From positions 44,351 through 108,350 of the forward strand of contig PLWV01000022.1 of the NCBI GenBank assembly GCA_003153155.1: DNA of 64,000 bases. The letters are read 5' to 3'. Positions 49,307 to 58,443 of this stretch are shown in pieces. The DNA is from Gallionella sp. (GTDB lineage Bacteria > Pseudomonadota > Gammaproteobacteria > Burkholderiales > Gallionellaceae). Every line of letters begins with the position of its first letter. The first letter of the stretch is position 1. Both the position numbers and the translations under genes were made by a program. Below the pieces are notes generated by a model. It had not been told where the DNA came from and did not search any database. It worked only from the letters and a program-made list of their open reading frames with translations.

Positions 49307-50371
49307 GTGAAACATGAAGTAACAAAAGGCCGTGGTGCCACATTGCAGATCGAGGGGCGCTTCGAGAGTGTGGCGCGCGAGCGTGTTGACGATGGCTGGG
49401 GCACGGCGGACGAAGAACTGCCGCCGTTCAGGACGTCGGTGACGGTGGAGCAGGCGAAGAGCGTGATCCAGCGCAATGACTCGCCGGACTTGCCGTTCTC
49501 GCAGTCGCTCAATGCCTATCGCGGTTGCGAACACGGCTGCATCTATTGCTACGCGCGACCTTCGCACGCCTACATGAATCTTTCGCCGGGGCTGGATTTC
49601 GAGACGAAACTTTTTGCCAAGCCGGATGCGGCGAAGCTGTTGCGCGCGGAACTGGCCAAGCCTTCCTACCAATGTTCACCCATCGCGCTCGGTTCCAACA
49701 CCGATCCTTACCAGCCCATCGAGCGCGAGTGGAAAATCACGCGGCAGATACTCGAAGTGCTGGTATCGTGCAAGCATCCGGTTTCCATCGTCACCAAGTC
49801 CGCGCTGGTCGAGCGCGACCTTGATTTGCTCACGCAGTTGGCGAGTGACCATCTGGTGCAAGTATTTATTTCCATCACCACGCTGGATGTGGAGTTGGCG
49901 CGCAAGATGGAACCGCGCGCGTCTTCGCCGCGCCGCAGGCTGCAAGCCATACAGACGCTTAACGAAGCGGGCGTGCCATGCGGGGTGATGGTCGCGCCGG
50001 TGATCCCTTTCCTTACCGATGCGGAGTTGGAGCAGGTGCTGCAAGCCGCGCATCAGCACGGCGCGCGCAGCGCGGGCTACACCTTGCTGCGCCTGCCTTA
50101 TGAGGTGAAAGACTTATTCAAGGACTGGCTCGCTGTCCACTACCCGCTGAAGGCGGAGCATGTGATGAGCCGGATGCGCGAGATGCGCGGCGGGCGCGAG
50201 AACGATCCCGAATTCGGCAGCCGCTTCCGCGGCAACGGCTTGTTCGCCGACCTGCTGGAGCAGCGCTTCAGCAAGGCTTGCGAGCGGATGGGCTTTAACC
50301 TTGAAGACAGGGCGATCGAAACGGGGCTCTTCAAGCCGCCGTCGCGGAATGGACAGATGGATTTGTTTTAG
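49307..50371 (+). CDS. PA0069-family radical SAM protein
   Basis: A 354-residue radical SAM protein related to spore photoproduct lyase. The start of the conserved part, KGRGATLQIEGRFE, is typical of the PA0069 family. The cluster-binding CxxxCxxC is in RGCEHGCIYCYARPSH, followed by GSNTDPYQPIE. The family is widespread, but its substrate is unknown; a nucleic-acid repair role has been suggested for relatives. The start is read as GTG 49307, since the nearby ATG is out of frame. A good promoter with an SOS-like palindrome lies upstream. Confidence 0.9.
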   Translation: MKHEVTKGRGATLQIEGRFESVARERVDDGWGTADEELPPFRTSVTVEQAKSVIQRNDSPDLPFSQSLNAYRGCEHGCIYCYARPSHAYMNLSPGLDFETKLFAKPDAAKLLRAELAKPSYQCSPIALGSNTDPYQPIEREWKITRQILEVLVSCKHPVSIVTKSALVERDLDLLTQLASDHLVQVFISITTLDVELARKMEPRASSPRRRLQAIQTLNEAGVPCGVMVAPVIPFLTDAELEQVLQAAHQHGARSAGYTLLRLPYEVKDLFKDWLAVHYPLKAEHVMSRMREMRGGRENDPEFGSRFRGNGLFADLLEQRFSKACERMGFNLEDRAIETGLFKPPSRNGQMDLF

Positions 50372-50410
50372 TTGCCTGTGGCAGTTTGTTACGACAACCC
50401 CAATCAATCA

Positions 50411-50439
50411 TTGTTTGTTGTCCGGTGATTCGCTAAAAT
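50411..50439 (+). promoter_or_regulatory. Probable sodB promoter
   Basis: TTGTTT and TAAAAT are separated by 17 bp and lie about 38 bases before the sodB start codon. No Fur-box-like sequence was evident in the leader. Confidence 0.55.
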
Positions 50440-50476
50440 TGCAGTCCACCCAATTCACATAAAAAGGAGAATTAAA

Positions 50477-51061
50477 ATGGAACACACCTTGCCTCCGCTA
50501 CCCTACGCAATGGACGCGCTGCAACCTCACATGTCGAAGGAAACTTTTGAATATCACTATGGCAAACACCACCAGGCTTATGTGACCAACCTGAACAACC
50601 TGATCAAGGGTACCGAGTACGTGAGTCTTGGTCTGGAAGCCATCATCAAGAAAGCGCCTGCTGGCGGTATCTACAACAACTCCGCACAAGTATGGAACCA
50701 CACTTTTTTCTGGAATTGCATGAAGCCGAACGGCGGCGGCGCACCGAGTGGCGCACTGGCCGATGCCATCAACAAGAAGTGGGGTGGCCTCGACGAATTC
50801 AAAAAAGCGTTTCAAACCTCCGCTGTGGGCAACTTTGGCTCAGGCTGGACCTGGCTGGTGAAGAAGGCAGACGGAAGTCTGGACATCGTCAGCATGGGCG
50901 CGGCCGGAACACCGCTGACCAACGGTGATAAAGCTTTGCTGTGCGTGGATGTCTGGGAGCACGCCTACTACATCGATTACCGCAACATGCGTCCCAAGTT
51001 TGTCGAGACCTTCCTCAATCATCTGGTGAACTGGGATTTCGTGGCGAAGAATTACGCCTAG
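50477..51061 (+). CDS. sodB: Superoxide dismutase, iron type
   Basis: A 194-residue cytoplasmic SOD. The metal ligands are visible: His in FEYHYGKHH, His in WNHTFFWN, Asp and His in DVWEHAYYIDYRN. FNFGSGW-type residues (VGNFGSGWTWL) and the Gln/Ala pattern suggest the iron enzyme rather than manganese, though sequence alone does not settle it. It converts superoxide to peroxide and oxygen. AAGGAG lies nine bases before the ATG. It appears to be a single-gene unit. Confidence 0.96.
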   Translation: MEHTLPPLPYAMDALQPHMSKETFEYHYGKHHQAYVTNLNNLIKGTEYVSLGLEAIIKKAPAGGIYNNSAQVWNHTFFWNCMKPNGGGAPSGALADAINKKWGGLDEFKKAFQTSAVGNFGSGWTWLVKKADGSLDIVSMGAAGTPLTNGDKALLCVDVWEHAYYIDYRNMRPKFVETFLNHLVNWDFVAKNYA

Positions 51062-51198
51062 GCAGAACATCCTCATCAAGCAAACTGAATACAGAATCCC
51101 GGGGGACACCTTGGGATCTTGCTTTATGAAACCTTTGACCTGCCGTCCAGGTCGGATACACTACTCTTCATAGTTATCAATGGGATTTCCAGCGCATC

Positions 51199-52323
51199 AT
51201 GTTTGAACATCAAGATGTCCTCGCCGCATTGAACGGCAAGTTGCCTTTGCCGGAAAAAATCGAGTACATCCATGGTTTGTTAAAAGACCGCTTTGATTTC
51301 ATCGACCGGATTTCGGTGGCGATTTACGATCCCAAAACTGATTTGCTGAAAACTTTTGTGCATAGCAGTGATGATAAGAATCCCTTTGTTTTATATTCCG
51401 CCAACCTGGCTGATTCGGCATCAATGCAGGAAATCCTGAAAGCAGGTCGTCCGCGCGTGGTAAATGATCTCGATATATTCAGTAATGTTCCGGTAGAACG
51501 CGAGCGCCGCATTGCGGCTCTACGATACAGATCCAGCTACACCATGCCGATGTTCCTGAATGGGGAGTTTTTCGGTTTTCTGTTCTTCAATTCCCATCGA
51601 AAAAATGTTTTCGATGAGACAACCTTGCATTACCTGGATATGGTGGGGCACCTGGTGTCGTTGCTGGTGATTCATGACCTGTCGACGACGCGCAGTTTGT
51701 TGGCAATTGTTAAAACAGCTGCGAATATAACGCTACACCGCGACATCGAGACAGGGGCGCATCTTGATCGAATGTCCAACTATGCACGTTTGATTGCGAA
51801 AGAGGTGGCAAAAAAATATCAGCTTAACGATGACCTCGTGGAGCATATTTTTTTGTTCTCACCGCTGCATGACATAGGGAAGGTCGGCATATCAGACAGC
51901 ATATTGCTCAAGCCGGCCAAGTTGACCGAATCGGAATTCGATATCATGAAAACGCACGCCACGAAAGGTGGCGAGATCGTTGACATGATGCTGAAAAATC
52001 TTGGATTGAACCAATTCCCCCATGCGGAAATTTTACGCAACATTGCGCTTTATCATCATGAAGCGATCAACGGTAGCGGATATAACGGAATGATGGACGA
52101 AGAAATCCCCATCGAGGCAAAGATCGTTGCGGTCGCTGATGTATTCGATGCGCTGACCAGCGTTCGCCCGTACAAGAAAGCATGGAGCAACGACAAGGCA
52201 TTTATGTTTTTGCAGTCTATGGCGGGCACTAGGTTTGACAGCGACTGCGTGGCTGCTTTGATACATTGCCGTGATGAGGTGGAGACCATACAAAAGAGAT
52301 TCCAAGAAGACCATCTCGGTTAG
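51199..52323 (+). CDS. GAF and HD-GYP domain protein with a divergent GYP motif
   Basis: A 374-residue signalling protein. Residues of about 20-160 form a GAF-like sensor (FDFIDRISVAIYDP), and 170-370 an HD domain of the HD-GYP group with HDIGK at 224-228, HATKGGEI at 253 and HHE at 286-288. HD-GYP enzymes hydrolyse cyclic di-GMP, and their signature after HHE is usually DGxGYP. Here it is NGSGYNG (291-297), so the Asp and the Pro of that signature are both replaced by Asn. The HD metal ligands seem intact. It may be an active enzyme with changed specificity, or a sensor that binds cyclic di-GMP without cutting it. Confidence 0.85.
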   Translation: MFEHQDVLAALNGKLPLPEKIEYIHGLLKDRFDFIDRISVAIYDPKTDLLKTFVHSSDDKNPFVLYSANLADSASMQEILKAGRPRVVNDLDIFSNVPVERERRIAALRYRSSYTMPMFLNGEFFGFLFFNSHRKNVFDETTLHYLDMVGHLVSLLVIHDLSTTRSLLAIVKTAANITLHRDIETGAHLDRMSNYARLIAKEVAKKYQLNDDLVEHIFLFSPLHDIGKVGISDSILLKPAKLTESEFDIMKTHATKGGEIVDMMLKNLGLNQFPHAEILRNIALYHHEAINGSGYNGMMDEEIPIEAKIVAVADVFDALTSVRPYKKAWSNDKAFMFLQSMAGTRFDSDCVAALIHCRDEVETIQKRFQEDHLG

Positions 52324-52360
52324 TGATTATTTCTTGCAACGATTATTTATTCTTACAACT

Positions 52361-53146
52361 ATGAACCCTACCATCGTCTTTGACATTGAAACTATTCCCG
52401 ACATCGCCGGGTTGCGCACCCTGCATGGACTGGATGCGCGCGTCAGCGATGCGGAAGTGGCGGAAATGGCCTTTCAACTGCGCCGCCAGAAAACCGGCAG
52501 CGACTTTATGCCTCACCATCTGCAACGCGTCGTGGCGATTTCCTGCGCGTTGCGCGAGGGCGACAATTTCCGCGTCTGGTCGCTGGGTGATTTGCATGAA
52601 GATGAAGGTTCCATCATTCAGCGCTTCTTCGATGGCATCGACAAATATACCCCGCAACTGGTGTCGTGGAACGGCGGCGGCTTCGACCTGCCGGTGCTGC
52701 ATTATCGCGGCCTGATCCACGGCGTGCAGTGCGCGCGCTACTGGGATCAAGGCGAGGACGACAAGGAGTTCAAGTGGAACAATTACATCAGCCGTTACCA
52801 TTCGCGCCATCTCGATCTGATGGACCTGCTGGCGATGTATACCGGTCGCGCCAACGCGCCGCTGGACGAGCTCGCCAAGCTGATCGGCTTCCCCGGTAAG
52901 CTGGGCATGGACGGCAGCAAAGTGTGGGAGGCGTATCAGCAGGGCAAACTGGCCGAGATCCGCAACTATTGCGAGACCGATGTGGCAAATACCTGGCTGG
53001 TGTTCGCGCGCTTCCAGATGATGCGCGGCGCGTTGACGCGCGCACGCTACCAGAAGGAATGCGATTTGGTGCGCGCCGAGTTGGGCAAGCTCGATCAGCC
53101 GCACTGGCGAGAATTCCTGGCCGCTTGGCCTGAGCAGAAAAAATAA
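52361..53146 (+). CDS. PolB-like DEDDy 3'-5' exonuclease
   Basis: A 261-residue protein of the predicted 3'-5' exonuclease family related to the proofreading domain of DNA polymerase B. Exo I is FDIETIPD near residue 6, Exo II lies in SWNGGGFDLPVL near residue 103, and Exo III in NYCETDVANTW near residue 205. No polymerase domain is attached. The ATG at 52361 starts the conserved region; the frame remains open upstream into the HD-GYP gene, but that part has no conservation. Its role in repair is an inference from the fold. Confidence 0.88.
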   Translation: MNPTIVFDIETIPDIAGLRTLHGLDARVSDAEVAEMAFQLRRQKTGSDFMPHHLQRVVAISCALREGDNFRVWSLGDLHEDEGSIIQRFFDGIDKYTPQLVSWNGGGFDLPVLHYRGLIHGVQCARYWDQGEDDKEFKWNNYISRYHSRHLDLMDLLAMYTGRANAPLDELAKLIGFPGKLGMDGSKVWEAYQQGKLAEIRNYCETDVANTWLVFARFQMMRGALTRARYQKECDLVRAELGKLDQPHWREFLAAWPEQKK

Positions 53147-53166
53147 TAATCCACACATTCCCATTC

Positions 53167-53240
53167 GCCCAGACCCTTCGATACAGCGTGTCCTGAGCAT
53201 AGTCGAAGGGCTCAGGACTAAAGGCCTTGTCGAAGGGCGC
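53167..53240. repeat. Dispersed repeat before rlmD
   Basis: CCCTTCGATAC and GTCGAAGGG form an inverted pair. CTCAGGACTAAAGGC and CTTGTCGAAGGG follow. A related fragment lies at 7281-7325 after nadA. Repeats of this kind occur in many proteobacteria. The right end supplies the AAGGG before the rlmD start codon. Confidence 0.8.
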
Positions 53241-53247
53241 ATTTGTT

Positions 53248-54567
53248 ATGGCCACAGAAAACAGAGTAACAATCGAATCACTGGATCAGGAAGGTCGCGG
53301 TGTTGCGCACTTGGACGGCAAAGTGATCTTCATCGAAGGCGCGCTGACCGGCGAGACGGTCAGCTATTCTTCCTATCGCAAAAAACCGTCCTTCGAGCTG
53401 GCGCAAGTCACCCAAATACACAAGCCCGCTTCGATGCGCGTGCAGCCGAAGTGCAAGTATTTCGGCGTGTGCGGCGGCTGCTCGATGCAGCATCTGGATG
53501 CCAACGCGCAGGTCGCGGTCAAGCAACGCATTCTCGAAGACAGCTTGTGGCACATCGGCAAGGTCAAGGCGGAAACCATTCTCCCGCCTATCTACGGGCA
53601 GACCTGGGGATATCGCGAGCGCGCGCGCATCTCGGTCAGGCACGTGATCAAAAAGGGCAAGACGCTGGTCGGCTTTCACGAAAAGCGCAGCAGCTTCGTC
53701 GCCGACATGCAGAGCTGCGAAATCCTAACGCCGAAGATCGCCGCGCTGATTCCTCTCCTGGCAGAGCTGGTCGGCAGCCTGTCTATTAGGGATAAATTGC
53801 CACAGATCGAAGTGGCGGTTGGCGAGTTCGTCGATGCGCTGGTGCTGCGCGTGATGGAGCCGCCAACCAGTGAAGATGAAGCTGCGCTGCGCGCCTTTGC
53901 CGATAAACATGAGATTCAATTCTGGCTGCAATCCGGGGGGCCGGATACCTTTGTCCCATTTCATCCGCTGAATGCGCCGCAACTTTCCTACAGCCTGCCC
54001 GAATTCGGCATCACCATGCCGTTCGCGCCGAGCGAATTCACCCAGGTAAACAGCGCGCTGAATCGCGTGATGATCAGCCGCGCCATGCGCCTGCTCGACC
54101 CGCAACCGGGTGAGCGCATCGCAGATTTCTTCTGCGGCTTGGGTAACTTTACGCTGCCGATCGCGCGCAGCGGCGCGCAAGTGCTCGGCATCGAAGGAAG
54201 CGCCGCACTGGTGGCGCGCGCCAGACAAAATGCCGCATTTAACGGCTTGGCGGGCAACGCCAAATTTGCCGCGATGAATTTGTTCGAGATGACCGAGGCA
54301 GCATTTGCCCAACTCGGCTCTTTCGACAAGCTGCTGATCGATCCGCCGCGCGATGGTGCGATGGATCTGGTGAAGTCATTAGGCGGCGAAAACACCCCGC
54401 ACCGCATCGTGTACGTTTCCTGCAATCCCGCCACCCTGGCACGCGATGCGCAGGTGCTGGTGCAGGTTCACGGCTACACGCTCAAGGCGGCGGGCGTGAT
54501 GAACATGTTTCCGCATACTTCGCATGTGGAGTCGATTGCCTTATTCGAGAAAATGCGGAAAACATAG
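53248..54567 (+). CDS. rlmD: 23S rRNA (uracil-1939-C5)-methyltransferase RlmD
   Basis: A 439-residue SAM-dependent methyltransferase. A TRAM domain (residues 1-58, [20 protein letters not shown]) is followed by the [4Fe-4S] cysteines in [10 protein letters not shown], a central domain, and the Rossmann methyltransferase fold with [20 protein letters not shown] holds the catalytic base region and [13 protein letters not shown] the nucleophilic Cys. The ATG at 53248 follows the TRAM-start logic. Its ribosome site (AAGGG) lies at the end of a dispersed repeat, so that insertion may have replaced the original leader. Confidence 0.96.
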   Translation: MATENRVTIESLDQEGRGVAHLDGKVIFIEGALTGETVSYSSYRKKPSFELAQVTQIHKPASMRVQPKCKYFGVCGGCSMQHLDANAQVAVKQRILEDSLWHIGKVKAETILPPIYGQTWGYRERARISVRHVIKKGKTLVGFHEKRSSFVADMQSCEILTPKIAALIPLLAELVGSLSIRDKLPQIEVAVGEFVDALVLRVMEPPTSEDEAALRAFADKHEIQFWLQSGGPDTFVPFHPLNAPQLSYSLPEFGITMPFAPSEFTQVNSALNRVMISRAMRLLDPQPGERIADFFCGLGNFTLPIARSGAQVLGIEGSAALVARARQNAAFNGLAGNAKFAAMNLFEMTEAAFAQLGSFDKLLIDPPRDGAMDLVKSLGGENTPHRIVYVSCNPATLARDAQVLVQVHGYTLKAAGVMNMFPHTSHVESIALFEKMRKT

Positions 54568-54700
54568 GGCGGAAGAGCCTACGAAAAACTTTTGTCCGGG
54601 CACCCGGCAGGGGCGTTCCGCCAATTGCAAGCCATGCGGCGGAACCGCTATGCGTTCCGCCCTACGCGGGCTGCTTGCACCGCGACTGCGCCCGGAGCAG
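54568..54700. repeat. Dispersed GC-rich dyad after rlmD
   Basis: AGGGCGGAAGAGCCTACG and GCGTTCCGCCCTACGC lie at the two ends, with an inner GGCGTTCCGCC/GGCGGAACC pairing. Similar elements are common between genes in betaproteobacteria. The rest of the 54568-54863 spacer shows no gene. Confidence 0.65.
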
Positions 54701-54863
54701 CTCAATCCGAGAACATCCTGATCAGGCATGTTGTATTTCCATCTTCCTCGCTCAATTTGAAAAATGAATTTATAGGGGGCATTCAGCTGAACCCCCCGGC
54801 ATCGCGTAGCGAGGTTACAATCCGCACAACATCATTTGCAGATAAATCCGCAAGGAACGACGA

Positions 54864-57227
54864 ATGAACGCAATCAAGTACGCGCTGCTCGGGTTGTATG
54901 GCATCATCGGCCTGTTGGTCTCGATGTTCGGGCCGCTCAAGGTGCCCTTTGCCGAGTCGCTCGCCAAGGAGCATTACCGCTATGCGATAGGCGGGCTGCT
55001 GATCATTCTGCTGATACTTCCGGTCGCCATCGGCGTGTTCATCCTCTCATTCGATGCGAACAACTTCAAGACGGAGATCATCCATTTCGTCAAGGAGCAC
55101 ACCCAACGCGATCTTGTGTTGCAGGGCGATATCAAGGTGACATTTTTTCCAAAGCTGGGACTGGACTCAGGGAAGATGTTGCTGAGTCAGCGCAACAGCG
55201 CGCGCGAATTCGCTTCCGTCAATAATGCCCGACTCTATATCGCCTGGCTGCCGTTGTTGCACAGGCAGCTGGTGTTCGATCATGTGGAGATAGACGGCGC
55301 GCGCGCCAACCTGACCCGCTTCAAGGATGGCACCACCAATTATGACGATCTGCTGATCCGCGATGAAAGCCTGGCACCGGTGACGTTCGATATCGACGGT
55401 GTGCGCATCACCAATTCATCTGTCAATTGGCAGGACGAGATGAAATGGCAGCGTGTCGCGTTGCAGGATTTGCAGATCGAAACCGGCCGGCTCGCCGATA
55501 CGGTGCCGGGCAATCTGAAGGCGAGCTTCCATCTCAATTCCGAAATGGCGCACAGCGACTCCAGGATCGAATTGAAAAGCCGTTTGTTTTACGACCGCAA
55601 GGCGGGGCGTTACGAGTTCGCCGACCTTGAGGGGACGCTGGAAGGCACGGCGGCCGGGTTCAGCAATCTTGATCTGAACTTCAAGGGGAGCGTGGACAGT
55701 CATCCCGCGCAAGAATTGCTGCTGGCCGAGAACTTTCTTGTTTCGGCAACGGGTAATTACGGGCAGCGCAGCATCGAGGCCAGGCTCGGCGTTCCCAAGC
55801 TGCAATTCGCCAAGGGCATATTGAGCGGTAGCCAGCTCACGCTTGATGCGACTTTGTCGCAGTTCGATGAGAAGTGGACGACGACGGTGCAGATGCCGGC
55901 ATTCGAATTCGCCAACAAGATTTTCAACGCGGCGGAACTCAGTGCCGATTTCGATTTCAAGGGCGATGGGCGCACGTTGCAAGGCAAGTTGTCCAGCCCA
56001 GCCAGTGCGGACTTCGAAACCACGCCCAAGTTGCTGCTCAGTGCCATTGCCCTGAATTTTTCCGCCAAGCATCCAATGCTATCAGGCGGGCTGTCTGCAA
56101 CAGTCACGGGCAGCATGCAGGCGGATCTTGCCGAACGGAATGCGAACCTCGACTTCAATGCAAAAATAGACGATAGCAAAATCACCGGCACGATGGCGCT
56201 GAAGGATTTCAGCCACCCCGCCTACACGTTCGACCTCAATATCAACCGCCTCGATCTGGATCGTTATATCGCAGCCGACTGGATCAAGCGCTATCAAGGC
56301 GATGCCACATTGTTCGATCTTGGTGGCATCAAGGAGATGAATCTGCGCGGCAGTCTGCGTGCCGGCGAGATCAAGATGGCGAAGCTCGAAGCCAGCAAGC
56401 TGGCAGCGGATATCAAGATCGAGCAAGATACGCTCACGGTAGCGCCGCTGACGGCCAAGCTTTACGGCGGCACATTGGCGGGCAGTATCAGCGTGGCAGC
56501 GCAGGGTACGCCACAGATAACGCTCAAACAGAACCTGAGAGGCTTCCAGATAAACGCGTTGCTCGCCGCTACGGCAGGCGCCGACAGGCTCGCGGGCAAG
56601 GGCGATGTTGCGCTGGACATCAGCGCGGAAGGCGGCAGCTTCGGTGCGCTACGCAAGACGCTGAACGGCAACGTCTCGCTCGCTCTGGCGCGCGGTTCGC
56701 TGGCTGGTATAGATATGCGCACGGCGCTGCTCGAAGGCAAGGATGACTTGGGGACCAAGAACGAGGTGCGCATTCATGAAGCCAAGTTCAGCGAAAAAAC
56801 CGATTTTTCCGAGTTAAAAGCCACGTTCAATATCACGGAAGGCAGCAGCCACGGCAACAGTTTCGAAATGAGATCGCCGCTGTTCCGAGTCGCTGGTGAA
56901 GGCGACATTGCCCTCGATTCCGGCAGTATCAGCTATCGCCTCGCGGCCATGGTTGCCTCCGCGCTCAACCGGCGTAATGCAGGAGAACTGGTCGAGTTGA
57001 AGGGTGTCACCGTGCCGGTCCGCTTGAGCGGCCCTTGGGCCACGCCTTCCATCGCTTTGGATTTCGCTGCCGCCAGCGGTGACATCGTGACTAAACGAAT
57101 CGCAGCCAAGGCAGCAGTAGAACAGGCAGCGGCCAAGGCAGCGGCAGAACAGGCAGCGGCTGCGCTTCCGGTCGCAAAACGCACAGCCCCGGCTAAAAAA
57201 CGGGTGGCTAAAGCCATCAAGAAATAA
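54864..57227 (+). CDS. AsmA-family envelope protein
   Basis: A 787-residue protein with membrane segments near the N-terminus (about residues 6-24 and 38-64) and a long beta-rich periplasmic part typical of AsmA. The N-terminal AsmA region shows FDANNFKTEIIHFVKEHTQRD, and the C-terminal AsmA_2 region shows GNVSLALARGSLAGIDM and FRVAGEGDIALDSGSISYRL. Members form bridge-like structures that help move phospholipids between membranes or tune outer-membrane assembly. The last 40 residues are an Ala/Lys-rich tail with a short repeat (VEQAAAKAAAEQAAA). It is longer than E. coli AsmA (617). Confidence 0.9.
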   Translation: MNAIKYALLGLYGIIGLLVSMFGPLKVPFAESLAKEHYRYAIGGLLIILLILPVAIGVFILSFDANNFKTEIIHFVKEHTQRDLVLQGDIKVTFFPKLGLDSGKMLLSQRNSAREFASVNNARLYIAWLPLLHRQLVFDHVEIDGARANLTRFKDGTTNYDDLLIRDESLAPVTFDIDGVRITNSSVNWQDEMKWQRVALQDLQIETGRLADTVPGNLKASFHLNSEMAHSDSRIELKSRLFYDRKAGRYEFADLEGTLEGTAAGFSNLDLNFKGSVDSHPAQELLLAENFLVSATGNYGQRSIEARLGVPKLQFAKGILSGSQLTLDATLSQFDEKWTTTVQMPAFEFANKIFNAAELSADFDFKGDGRTLQGKLSSPASADFETTPKLLLSAIALNFSAKHPMLSGGLSATVTGSMQADLAERNANLDFNAKIDDSKITGTMALKDFSHPAYTFDLNINRLDLDRYIAADWIKRYQGDATLFDLGGIKEMNLRGSLRAGEIKMAKLEASKLAADIKIEQDTLTVAPLTAKLYGGTLAGSISVAAQGTPQITLKQNLRGFQINALLAATAGADRLAGKGDVALDISAEGGSFGALRKTLNGNVSLALARGSLAGIDMRTALLEGKDDLGTKNEVRIHEAKFSEKTDFSELKATFNITEGSSHGNSFEMRSPLFRVAGEGDIALDSGSISYRLAAMVASALNRRNAGELVELKGVTVPVRLSGPWATPSIALDFAAASGDIVTKRIAAKAAVEQAAAKAAAEQAAAALPVAKRTAPAKKRVAKAIKK

Positions 57228-57588
57228 AGGGATCGATTCAGAATAAAAAGGGTATCCGGAATTGAGTGTTGAAATTCCACATGCGCTTGAGGCTGAACCT
57301 GGTTCCGTAACTCGGAATGGCCTGTGGAATTCTCGCAGATAGGAGCGCCCGTCCGGAATGCGCCAGCAGCGGACGTTTGAGGATGTTCTCTAAAGCAGCA
57401 CCATGAAATATCCAGGCCATTTGGGAGGCAGCATGACCAATATTACATTGATAGCTGCATTCTGATACTGCTTCCCAATAGTGCTATGTTAACAATACCT
57501 GTAAACTCAACTCGGATTTCCAGAGGTCTGAGCGGTAAAAAATTCGGGTCTGAACGGTAAAAAATTCGTTATGTGAATCGGAGGAATT
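57228..57588. other. Spacer with a 22-bp tandem duplication before the lipoprotein gene
   Basis: GGTCTGAGCGGTAAAAAATT followed by CG (57525-57546) is repeated at once as 57547-57568 with one base changed. The second unit ends 20 bases before the next start codon, so the duplication lies in the likely 5' leader. No gene is recognised in the rest of the stretch. Confidence 0.7.
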
Positions 57589-58092
57589 ATGTTCTTGAAT
57601 CGTTCAGGAAAGGCGCTTGCGCTTTTCAATCTTTTGCTCGTGGCGGGTTGTTCGTCAATGGACGGCGCGAGCAATTTATTTCCATCTGCTGCAGACAACC
57701 CCATCAAGATCGAATCCGATCCGTCCGGGGCGGAGGTTTACGTGATGGGTGAAAAGGTCGGCGTGACTCCCCTCCAGATCAGCCATAAGGATGTTTTCCC
57801 GAACATCTACCCCAAGGAAAAGGTGTCCGTGTACGGCAGGGTGACCCTCAAGAAAGCGGGATGTTCGGATTTCACCAGGACGGTCAACGCGGAAATAAGC
57901 AGCGTTGGACTACGCGCGCAACTCGACTGCGGGGATATGTATCCCGCATCGTCCAGGACATCCAGGGATGCTCCCCGCATCAGCGAAACCGTAGAACAGC
58001 GGCTGGACAAAATCAAGGATCTCCTGAACAAAGGATTGATCACCGAAGAAGAAGCGAAGAAGGCGAGAGAGCACGTCCTCAACGATCTTTGA
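57589..58092 (+). CDS. Lipoprotein with PEGA-like and SHOCT domains
   Basis: A 167-residue lipoprotein: signal with lipobox LLLVAGC (Cys at about residue 21). A PEGA-like segment (IKIESDPSGAEVYVMGEKVGVTP, residues about 39-61) is followed by a cysteine-bearing strand region. A C-terminal SHOCT helix (RLDKIKDLLNKGLITEEEAK) ends the protein. Both modules are typical of surface or periplasmic accessory proteins with no known enzyme activity. AATCGGAGG lies seven bases before the ATG. The SHOCT end resembles that of the secreted protein at 11810. The following 350 bases (58093-58443) show no recognisable gene. Confidence 0.8.
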   Translation: MFLNRSGKALALFNLLLVAGCSSMDGASNLFPSAADNPIKIESDPSGAEVYVMGEKVGVTPLQISHKDVFPNIYPKEKVSVYGRVTLKKAGCSDFTRTVNAEISSVGLRAQLDCGDMYPASSRTSRDAPRISETVEQRLDKIKDLLNKGLITEEEAKKAREHVLNDL

Positions 58093-58443
58093 TCTCTGTG
58101 GCATCCCACCCACGCAACTTGGGTTCGTCAGACTCCGCGACGTTGGACATAGAGGTATCCATCTACGTCGTCCATGAAGTGGCCCAACCCCTCCGTTGCG
58201 CGGCCGCCTACGCTTTATGGGTCGAGCTGTGACCATCAGGCAACCGGTAGTTCAATGGGCGCTGTGTGCCACAAGCGGACATTCGCATTGGGACGGGAAT
58301 TGCCGTGGTGCCTGGATATTGTTTACCGATGACAGCAAGGGGCTTTTGCTGCTAGGCTTCGGGTTGATGTATTTATAACCTCGCGTATTACATAGACGGG
58401 AAGTGTTCAATCAACTAATCCAATGAAAATGAGGCAAGCCCCA

